The notes under the pieces: generated by a model
What the model was told of the DNA's origin: nothing
What the model saw: the letters and a program-made list of their open reading frames with translations, nothing else
Database searches by the model: none
Assembly (NCBI GenBank): GCA_029571215.1
Contig: JAKPTE010000040.1
Location: forward strand, 1-64,000
DNA: 64,000 bases
Reading direction: 5' to 3'
DNA from: Bacteroidota bacterium
GTDB taxonomy: Bacteria > Bacteroidota > Bacteroidia > Bacteroidales > JAAYUG01
Program-made: the position numbers and the translations under genes
In this document: positions 1-7,123 of the stretch, piece after piece
Position numbering within the stretch: position 1 is the stretch's first letter
Layout of the letters: each line of letters opens with the position of its first letter

Positions 1-656
1 GTTGTTACTCGTTGGTCCGGTGCATCAGTGCGGCAGGAAAATACGGGTTTCAGATTATTTTTCCATTGTGTTTCATCGGTTTTAAGGAGATCTTCATCAG
101 TTCGCAGGGCTGCACTTATGCCCAGCACAACATGGAATATATCCGGATGTTTCAGGGCAAGGACAATGGCCCCGTAACCTCCCATGGATAATCCTCCGAT
201 TGCTCTGTAACGTGGATTATGGCTTGTATGGTACTGGGCTTCAATAAGCGGTATGAATTCCATAAAAAACATATCCTCCCACCGGTACTTTCCTTTGCAG
301 TCATTGATGTTCCAGGATGTTCCGGCATCGGGCATCACAATGACAAGCGGAGGAAGGAGTCCGATTCTGATGAAAAAATCAACTGATTCTTTCAGGTCGC
401 CATTCGCGATCCATGTTGTATGCTGGCTGCCGTACCCATGAAACAGATATAAAACAGGGTATTGTTTTTCATCCGACGGAAATCCTGGTGGAAGATAGAC
501 GGCATAGGAAATTCCGGACCGCAGTATTTTGCTTTTAAAAACCAGATTATCAATTATTATACTGTTCTTATCCTGCGCATTCAGCGAAGGGAGGAAGTTC
601 ATTCCGGGCAATAATATGCTCAGGATTACCAACCAAATAGCAAAACTCCTTTTCAT
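1..656 (-). CDS. Putative secreted esterase (alpha/beta hydrolase), C-terminus cut by window edge
   Basis: Translating the minus strand from the ATG at 656 gives 218 open codons running off the left edge. The product starts with a signal peptide (hydrophobic to about residue 24, then LNAQDK). It has the fold marks of the putative esterase family PF00756 (esterase D / feruloyl esterase-like): the oxyanion-side HGYG at 73-76 and the nucleophile elbow GLSMGG with Ser157. The Asp and His of the triad would lie beyond the edge. The start overlaps the stop of the upstream phosphoesterase by 4 bases (ATGA), so it is probably the last visible gene of the rhamnosidase operon. In that setting it may remove acyl groups from plant glycan, which is inference. 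Confidence 0.85.
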   Translation of the reverse strand, partial: MKRSFAIWLVILSILLPGMNFLPSLNAQDKNSIIIDNLVFKSKILRSGISYAVYLPPGFPSDEKQYPVLYLFHGYGSQHTTWIANGDLKESVDFFIRIGLLPPLVIVMPDAGTSWNINDCKGKYRWEDMFFMEFIPLIEAQYHTSHNPRYRAIGGLSMGGYGAIVLALKHPDIFHVVLGISAALRTDEDLLKTDETQWKNNLKPVFSCRTDAPDQRVT

Positions 657-1312
657 TTCAAGATAATGTCAATTTGCTCATCATTATTCAGTGTAATGTA
701 AGCTAAATGACCCTGCCGGAAAGGACCTGGGTTGATAAGAATGGTTTTTCCAATCCTGTCAGTTGCAACCGATTCATGAATGTGTCCGCATAAACATAGC
801 AAAGGCTGGGTATGTTCAACAAACTCCCTGATTGCACGGCTTCCCGTGTGGATTAGTTTCATGGCTTTATCGGTGCTGGTTCCATAGGGAGGTTGGTGTG
901 TAACCAGAACAAATTTACCCGGTTTGCCGGCATTTTCATAGGTTTCAGTCAACCAGGCTTCGAAATCTTTTTCGCTGTATTCTGTAGGTGTTTTTCCCGG
1001 ACAGGGAAGGGATCCGCCCACACCAAGGAAAACGATTTCGTTCAAAACATGGAACCTTCTGTGCAGGCTGATGTTTTGCGAAATTAAAAACTGTTCTGCT
1101 CCCGATTTATCACAATTTCCATGCAATGCGAGAATATTAGGAAACAGCGTTCTGAGAGCATCAAGGGTTTCTTTGGCTTCCTTTTCCTCACCGAAGTGGG
1201 TGATGTCACCTGTCAGCACAGTCACGTCAGGCCGCAGGGTATTCCCCTCCCATTGGGTGAGAAAATTGGTGTTTCCATGCAGGTCGCTCAGGTGCAGGAT
1301 GGTGAAAGGCAT
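653..1312 (-). CDS. YfcE/MJ0936-type metallophosphoesterase
   Basis: A 219-residue calcineurin-like phosphoesterase of the small Metallophos_2 type. Metal-binding motifs are complete: D10-x-H12, GD36, GN66-C-D, H139 in THQPP and the C-terminal GH177-x-H179. There is no signal peptide, so it is cytoplasmic. Family members hydrolyse phosphodiesters or phosphomonoesters and the natural substrate is usually unknown; nothing here narrows it. It lies 6 bases downstream of the ferritin-VIT1 gene and overlaps the esterase start, so it is co-transcribed with a carbohydrate operon, although its own role need not be carbohydrate-related. Confidence 0.9.
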   Translation of the reverse strand: MPFTILHLSDLHGNTNFLTQWEGNTLRPDVTVLTGDITHFGEEKEAKETLDALRTLFPNILALHGNCDKSGAEQFLISQNISLHRRFHVLNEIVFLGVGGSLPCPGKTPTEYSEKDFEAWLTETYENAGKPGKFVLVTHQPPYGTSTDKAMKLIHTGSRAIREFVEHTQPLLCLCGHIHESVATDRIGKTILINPGPFRQGHLAYITLNNDEQIDIILK

Positions 1313-1318
1313 AACAGA

Positions 1319-2194
1319 TCAGATATCAATTCCCATCAGTGTTTTTAATGCAAATCCAATACCAAAGGAAAGGGCAGCAACGCCAAGACTGACCAAGGTC
1401 ATTTCCCAGAAACGCTTCCCGAAAGGTACATCCGTTGCTACGGACAAATAATAGTTGAACAACCAGATGATAAGAACCGCTGTTGCGAGGGTTATCAGCA
1501 GACTGATGATGGGTGTTGAAAGCACCAGATAGGGCAGTATCAACAAAAGTACCGTCAGAATATAGGCAATGCCTGTGTAAAGAGAGGCTCTGCCGGCTTT
1601 CTCACCTGCATTTTCAGCCTTGTTTGAAAGGTATTCTGATGCTGCCATGGAAAAAGCTGCTGCAATACCGGTGATCAGGCCAGCCAATGCTATTATTCTA
1701 TTGTTTTGTAATGCAAAGGTGAATCCGGCTAAGGAGCCTGTCAGCTCTACCAGTGCATCATTCAGTCCCAATACCACAGAACCAACATATTGAAGTTTTT
1801 CTTCCCTGATCAGGGCAATAAGCTGGTGTTCATGGGAGTCTTCTTCTGCAGCAATTGCCATTGCTTCAGGAATAATTCCGGCCACTTTGCTGTACACTTC
1901 TTCGGCTTTTTCTTCATTCTTTTCCATGAGCTTAATGCCGAAAGTAATACCGAAAATCCTTGCAATCCAATAGTACTTGAGAACGGTTCTCCTGGAAGGT
2001 GTCTGGGAAATGCCGGTAAAACGCATCCAGAAATCATGGTGTTTCTTTTCATCTTCTGCAATTTTCCTGAGCACGTCGGCGTTCCCCGGATCCTTCATGT
2101 GCTTTGCCAGCATGGAATATACCCGGTATTCGGTAATTTCATTTTTCTGTGCCTTTTTAATGAGGTCCAGTACTTCTGCATTCAGTTCAGTCAT
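1319..2194 (-). CDS. Ferritin-like/VIT1-CCC1 fusion membrane protein (MbfA-like iron transporter)
   Basis: A 291-residue protein with two parts. Residues 1-130 form a ferritin/rubrerythrin-like four-helix domain with E22, E49-x-x-H52 and E118-x-x-H121 as the probable di-iron ligands. Residues 135-291 are a VIT1/CCC1-type transporter domain with about five membrane segments and the typical GLNDALVELTG opening motif. This is the architecture of membrane-bound ferritin A (MbfA), which in alphaproteobacteria exports iron under peroxide or iron stress. Iron or manganese export is therefore the likely role. It sits between a GH105-like gene (27-base gap) and a phosphoesterase (6-base gap), an unexpected place for an iron gene. 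Confidence 0.88.
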   Translation of the reverse strand: MTELNAEVLDLIKKAQKNEITEYRVYSMLAKHMKDPGNADVLRKIAEDEKKHHDFWMRFTGISQTPSRRTVLKYYWIARIFGITFGIKLMEKNEEKAEEVYSKVAGIIPEAMAIAAEEDSHEHQLIALIREEKLQYVGSVVLGLNDALVELTGSLAGFTFALQNNRIIALAGLITGIAAAFSMAASEYLSNKAENAGEKAGRASLYTGIAYILTVLLLILPYLVLSTPIISLLITLATAVLIIWLFNYYLSVATDVPFGKRFWEMTLVSLGVAALSFGIGFALKTLMGIDI

Positions 2195-2221
2195 GGTGTT
2201 GCAGGTTTTGTTTTGTTTGCA

Positions 2222-3244
2222 TCAGGTTGAAAGAAAAGGGGCAGCACATGCCATAAGAAAAAGAGCAGCGCCCTGGGTCTCTCCCGAAAAAGCCGGGAGA
2301 TGACGATACCCTTCTTCGGTACGTAAAGGGTCAGTGAAATAACTGACATTTGAAACGGAACCATCACGGTTCAGATACTTAAGAACCGCGGTAATTGCTT
2401 TCAAAGTTGCATCGGTGAATGGTTGTTCAGGAATCCATTTCTTTCTCACTGCTTTCATCAGGTAAAAGGCAAGCAATGCTGTTCCTCCGGTTTCTGGATA
2501 GGAGTCCGGAAGATCAGTGATCTGGTGCCACATGCCTGCTTTATCCTGGAATCGTATGAGAGAAAGGGCTGTTTCATTTATCATAGACAGCATTTTTCCA
2601 TACTCTGAATAGGAGGGAGGAAAACAGTCAAGTACTTCTGACATGCCCCTCAGACACCATGCCTGTGCCTGATTCCAGAATCCGGGCGAAAGAAAGGAAG
2701 GATCATCAGACCAGCCTCTTCCATGGTGCCATAACCCGGTCTTCTCGTCCCTCAGAGCTTTTCTGTAGATGTCAAATTGGTTCACTGCTTCATCGAACCA
2801 GCCTGTATCTCCGGTCAAAGCTCCGGCCCTTGACATAATGGTGGCATATCCCTGCAGAATCATAACCGAAATCCTGCATTTGCGCCCATCATCTGGTGCA
2901 ACTACAGCGCCGTCTTTGTCTCGACCTATACTTTCCTTTAATTCTGAGGCAAATCTGATAAAATCCTTAAGGTATTTTTCTTCTCCGGTGCTAATCCATA
3001 AATTGTAGGGAAGAAAAGTGTAAAACTGTTTCCGGCTAAATTGGAAAAACCCCTGCTTTTCCCTTTTGTTCATAATATTCAGAACATATTCCTGATATAC
3101 ATTTCTTCCGAAAGCTTCGGAACAGTATAGCAAACTCTCCAGAAAAAGGTCGTTAGCAAAGGTCTGCAGCGTGCAATCCTTTCGTGCAGTTCTTTGAAAA
3201 ACTACTTCAACCGCATGCTGCAGGGTTTCTTTTTCGATGTTCAT
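2222..3244 (-). CDS. GH105/GH88-like unsaturated glucuronyl/rhamnogalacturonyl hydrolase
   Basis: I chose the start at 3244, whose ATG overlaps the stop of the upstream gene (ATGA). A longer in-frame start at 3334 would only add a low-complexity extension inside that gene. The 340-residue product has the six-hairpin glycosidase pattern of GH105/GH88: repeated helical hairpins, GLWHHGRGW, then PGFWNQAQAW, and GMWHQ near the C-terminal third. These enzymes use water addition to open the unsaturated uronic acid left by pectate or rhamnogalacturonan lyases. No signal peptide is visible, so it would act in the cytoplasm as YteR does. The context with GH78 supports rhamnogalacturonan use. The exact family number is inferred from motif pattern only. 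Confidence 0.8.
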   Translation of the reverse strand: MNIEKETLQHAVEVVFQRTARKDCTLQTFANDLFLESLLYCSEAFGRNVYQEYVLNIMNKREKQGFFQFSRKQFYTFLPYNLWISTGEEKYLKDFIRFASELKESIGRDKDGAVVAPDDGRKCRISVMILQGYATIMSRAGALTGDTGWFDEAVNQFDIYRKALRDEKTGLWHHGRGWSDDPSFLSPGFWNQAQAWCLRGMSEVLDCFPPSYSEYGKMLSMINETALSLIRFQDKAGMWHQITDLPDSYPETGGTALLAFYLMKAVRKKWIPEQPFTDATLKAITAVLKYLNRDGSVSNVSYFTDPLRTEEGYRHLPAFSGETQGAALFLMACAAPFLST

Positions 3245-4287
3245 AACCGTATAGCTTTTCCAAACGGGAGTTCTACCAGCAGTTCTCCTTTGCCCGTCTG
3301 AAGACTTTGATGCATTGCGTTCAGGAGCAAACAATCAGGAAGCATGTCGGTGGTTTTTCCTTCCGGTTGTCTTCCTTCTTTAACAGCCAGGGCGAAATCT
3401 TCAAAGCACATACGGATCGATAAAGACGCCTTGTTTGGGTCTTCTCCTGACTGTCTTTGCCAAGCACCTGATGTATCGATGATTTCCAGCAGGTTGTTGG
3501 CACCAAGCCGGATCTGGCCTTTTTCTCCGATAAAAAGCATGCTCCAGGCGCTGCTGTTTTCGTAAAAATTCGGAACGGTTGTTATTCGTACCGGAAAGTC
3601 TTCCATGGCCCCCATACTCATTCCGTTGCTAACGGCAGAAGCAGGTGTTGCCGTTTCCTTTCGGACCACCCTAATAGCCAGAAGCGGTTGTGATAGAAGC
3701 CATTGCAGCAAGTTCAAAAGGACAAGCAGAGGGGCTTCGGGAAGAAACGAATAGGAAGGCAGCAGGGGGTCCCTTTCAGGCTGGTTGATTTGCACCTGAA
3801 CTGAAGTTAATTTGCCAATACGGCCTGCTGATAAAAGTTCCCTTGCCGAGATACAGGCAGGCAGAAAACGGTGGTACAGGGCTATTCCGGCAGGAACAGA
3901 TGTGCTGCATGCTGCCTTCTGCAACGAGTCGAAGTCTGAAATTTCCTCACTGTAGGGAGCTTCCGCCAGAACGGGAATACCCGCAGCCAGCAACCTGATG
4001 AGATGCTTCTGTCGGTGCCGGTAATCCCTTGCAATCCATGCGGCGGAGACCTTTTTCCGGATGGCACGTGCCGGTGTGTACTTCACCAGCTTTATGCCGG
4101 CAGAGGGACCGAGCATTGCCTTCATCTGCCCGAATCGGGCGGCAGAACAAATAGCGGCAAAGATAAATTCATGCGGCTCCTTAGCCGTTTCCTTCCGGAT
4201 GGTATTTGCTTTGTTGCTGATTGCAGGAACCGATAAGAGTCCTGCCGTCAGCACCATACTTCGCTCTAAAAAACTCCTTCTGTTCAT
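3241..4287 (-). CDS. Degenerate Gfo/Idh/MocA-family protein with Tat-like signal
   Basis: A 348-residue protein starting NRRSFLER, a twin-arginine-like motif followed by a hydrophobic stretch. The middle (AAGIPVLAEAP, then SAGRIGKL) matches the Gfo/Idh/MocA oxidoreductase pattern. Several things are missing: the Rossmann glycine motif is replaced by AICSAARFG, roughly 30-40 residues between the first beta strand and the substrate loop appear deleted, and the conserved Glu-Lys-Pro is Glu-Ala-Pro. Family length is usually 380-450 residues. It therefore may not bind NAD(P) or catalyse redox chemistry and could be a binding or scaffold protein. It overlaps both neighbours by 4 bases, so it is tightly coupled to GH78 and the GH105-like enzyme. 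Confidence 0.72.
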   Translation of the reverse strand: MNRRSFLERSMVLTAGLLSVPAISNKANTIRKETAKEPHEFIFAAICSAARFGQMKAMLGPSAGIKLVKYTPARAIRKKVSAAWIARDYRHRQKHLIRLLAAGIPVLAEAPYSEEISDFDSLQKAACSTSVPAGIALYHRFLPACISARELLSAGRIGKLTSVQVQINQPERDPLLPSYSFLPEAPLLVLLNLLQWLLSQPLLAIRVVRKETATPASAVSNGMSMGAMEDFPVRITTVPNFYENSSAWSMLFIGEKGQIRLGANNLLEIIDTSGAWQRQSGEDPNKASLSIRMCFEDFALAVKEGRQPEGKTTDMLPDCLLLNAMHQSLQTGKGELLVELPFGKAIRL

Positions 4288-7004
4288 TGAACCAGGAAAT
4301 GGTATTTTCCTGCACCGGCTTCAAATTCAATGTAATTATTTTCCTGTTTCACAAAGGTAAGACCTTTGGATGATTTTACCCGTTTGCCGTCTTTCCAGAT
4401 TAGCTTACCGCTTTCTGCAATTTCTGTATTTTTCCCCTTCTCAAATGGAATTCTTACTATTCCGGAAGTGTTGGCAGGAATCTGTATCTCAATCTGCAAC
4501 TGATTTCCGATCTTTTTCCAGGCAATGGTTACCTGTCCGTATCCTGTCATCAAATCGGCAGATGCGTAAGTCAGATTTCCGACAGGCCTTGGATAGAAAA
4601 TGATCCTTTTGAAACCAGGCTGCGTGATGTCGGGTTGTATGCCGGCAAGGTAGCTATAATACCATTCACCAACGCTTCCATAAGCAAAATGGTTACGTGA
4701 ATTCATACCTTCCGGTCGTTCGGTATCACTATTCCATAATTCCCAGATGGTTGTGGCTCCCTTCTTAACCATATAACCCCAGGAAGGATAGGTGGTTTGT
4801 GTGGCAACTTTCCAGGCAAGATCATGGTAACCATAATCACTCAGCAAAGGGAGCAGGTAAGCAGTACCCATGAATCCCGTGGTAAGATGCGTATCTCTTT
4901 GCACAACATTTTCAGCTACTTTTTTAATGAGTTCAGCACGCAAATTTTCGGGAGCCAGACCAAAGGCAACGGGAAGAAGATTCATGGACTGGGTGTTGGC
5001 AACATAATGCCCTGAATCAGGATAGAAGTATTTTGCATTATATGCCTGGGCAATCAGGGGCAAGTGACCGGCAAGAGCGACTGAATCTTCTTTCTTTCCA
5101 ATGATTCCGGCAATTTCTGAGAGCAGTTTGGTGCTGTAATAATAATAAAGTCCACCTGTGGGTTTTGTTGGGCTTGGTACAACGGCTACCCAGTCTCCAT
5201 ATCCTCCCCAGTCACCGTCACCGAATTCATAGAGGTGATTTTTTGCTTTGGTATCCATGTAATGGATCCATTTTTTCATGGCATCATAATTTTCTTCGAG
5301 GATTGATCGGTCGCCTGTGAACAGGTATGTCACATAGGGAACCACAACAACGGCATCACCCCAACCGGGCTTGGCAGGTCCTCCAACAACGATAGCCGGA
5401 TTAACATCGTACACATATCCTGAAGTGTCCTGACAATCGGCTATATCCCGCAACCATTTCACGAAAAAGCGGTTCATATTCATATTATAAAATGCGGTAG
5501 GCGCGAATATCTGGGCATCACCCATCCAGCCCAGCCGTTCATCACGCTGTGGGCAATCGGTTGGCACACTCATCATATTTCCTCTCTGCCCCCAGGTAAT
5601 GTTTTTCCAGATTTGATTCAGCAATGTGTCGGAACATTCAAATTTACCTCTGAATGGTGCTGAGGAATGAATGACAATACCGGTGAGTGTTTCTTTGGTG
5701 GGTTTTTCCTTCAAACCGGTTACCTGTACATAACGAAATCCATGGTACGTAAACATTGGTTCCCATGTCTCGGTGGCTTGTCCTTTACAGATGTAACGAT
5801 CTGTTGCCTTAGCCTGACGAAGATTCTCCTGCGCAACTGTTCCGTCATCATGGAGAAGCTCGGCAAACCGCATTTCAATAACAGTTCCTGCAGGTGCCTG
5901 AACCGACAATCTGGCCCAGCCAACCATATTCTGGCCAAAGTCAAAGACATAAATTCCTTTCTTTGGCTCCACAATGCTTACCGGGGTAATCTGTTCCGAA
6001 ACGCGGATTGGAGGATCCTGTTGGGCAACCAGTCTGACATGGAAGGTGTCCAAAACGGCAACCTTCTTCCAGAGCCCTGCCGGGGTACCGGCCTTTGACC
6101 AGTCCGGAATTTCCATCCGGGCATCATAGGTCTCACCGTGATAAATATGATTATAGACAATCGGTGAATCCGTAAATTGCCAGCTTGTGTCGGTAGGTAT
6201 AATTTCTGATGTTCCGTCGGAATAAGTTAGGCAGAGTTGTCCCATTAGTTTAAGCGGACCATTGCTGTATGTGGATCCACCCTGCCACCCGAGACCGCTG
6301 CTCCACCACATATTTCCCAGAACTGCACCCCAGGCATTCTGTCCTCTCTGTATCATTGCGGTAACATCGTAAACCTGGTACTGAACTTTCGTGTGATAGT
6401 CAGTCCAGCCGGGAGTGAGCAAATCATTTCCTACCCGTTGGCCGTTGATGTAGGCTACGTAATTACCCAGTCCTGTTATGTAAAGCCTGGCAGATGCCAG
6501 TTCCTTATTGGCTAAAAACTCTTTTCTCATCAGAACAGAACGGGGCGGACGGGAATCATTGGGCTTTATGGCAGCAATCCAGTCTGCCTTCCAGTCATCC
6601 GCCTTCAGGAAGGCTGTTTCAAACCATTGAATATCACTCCAGGCTGAAACGCATCCGCGACGGTCCCAGTACCTCACTTTCCAGTAATACCGGGTTGCTG
6701 ATTGCAGAGACTTTCCGTCGTAAGGTACAAACTGTGATACATCAGAACGTACCATGTGGCTGTCCCACATATCGGGCTTTCCGGAAGTCAGCTTTTCGGA
6801 CGTAGTTGCCACCATGATCTGCCAGGCTTTCTGGCGGGCCAGACGGATTGTGTCATTCATGGCCCAGGAAAACCGCGGCTTTGGATTGTCAACTCCTAAC
6901 GGGTTTTCATCATATTCGCACTTTAGCATAACCGGTTGGCCCGAATAACGCGTGCAGGAAATAACCAGCAAAAGAAAAGGAATTACATACGTAAGTTTTT
7001 TCAT
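4284..7004 (-). CDS. GH78 alpha-L-rhamnosidase lipoprotein
   Basis: The start at 7004 gives a lipoprotein signal (MKKLTYVIPFLLLVISC) and 906 residues; an upstream in-frame ATG at 7040 only adds 12 polar residues. Domain order follows bacterial GH78 enzymes: N-terminal fibronectin-like strand region, carbohydrate-binding beta sandwich (GLGNYVAYINGQRVG, GWTDY), an (alpha/alpha)6 barrel and a C-terminal beta sandwich. The general acid is likely E489 in QRDERLGW and the base E755 in TTIWELW. It removes terminal alpha-L-rhamnose, probably at the cell surface or periplasm. It heads an operon coupled by ATGA overlaps to the next two genes. DUF5916 lies 119 bases upstream and could share its transcript. 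Confidence 0.93.
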   Translation of the reverse strand: MKKLTYVIPFLLLVISCTRYSGQPVMLKCEYDENPLGVDNPKPRFSWAMNDTIRLARQKAWQIMVATTSEKLTSGKPDMWDSHMVRSDVSQFVPYDGKSLQSATRYYWKVRYWDRRGCVSAWSDIQWFETAFLKADDWKADWIAAIKPNDSRPPRSVLMRKEFLANKELASARLYITGLGNYVAYINGQRVGNDLLTPGWTDYHTKVQYQVYDVTAMIQRGQNAWGAVLGNMWWSSGLGWQGGSTYSNGPLKLMGQLCLTYSDGTSEIIPTDTSWQFTDSPIVYNHIYHGETYDARMEIPDWSKAGTPAGLWKKVAVLDTFHVRLVAQQDPPIRVSEQITPVSIVEPKKGIYVFDFGQNMVGWARLSVQAPAGTVIEMRFAELLHDDGTVAQENLRQAKATDRYICKGQATETWEPMFTYHGFRYVQVTGLKEKPTKETLTGIVIHSSAPFRGKFECSDTLLNQIWKNITWGQRGNMMSVPTDCPQRDERLGWMGDAQIFAPTAFYNMNMNRFFVKWLRDIADCQDTSGYVYDVNPAIVVGGPAKPGWGDAVVVVPYVTYLFTGDRSILEENYDAMKKWIHYMDTKAKNHLYEFGDGDWGGYGDWVAVVPSPTKPTGGLYYYYSTKLLSEIAGIIGKKEDSVALAGHLPLIAQAYNAKYFYPDSGHYVANTQSMNLLPVAFGLAPENLRAELIKKVAENVVQRDTHLTTGFMGTAYLLPLLSDYGYHDLAWKVATQTTYPSWGYMVKKGATTIWELWNSDTERPEGMNSRNHFAYGSVGEWYYSYLAGIQPDITQPGFKRIIFYPRPVGNLTYASADLMTGYGQVTIAWKKIGNQLQIEIQIPANTSGIVRIPFEKGKNTEIAESGKLIWKDGKRVKSSKGLTFVKQENNYIEFEAGAGKYHFLVQ

Positions 7005-7123
7005 ATCCGTTAAAGTTGTGTTGGTTTGTGTTGATTTCACCCCTTAAATATAGAAACAATTTTGCTGCATGGCACAAAATTACTGTGCTTTTTTCTGCAG
7101 TATCCGTTGTTTCCGTTACCGGT

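Noticed and set aside
2222-3334. Longer start of the GH105-like gene at 3334
   Set aside because: The extra residues are antisense-like low-complexity sequence within the preceding gene, while the ATG at 3244 gives the usual overlap.
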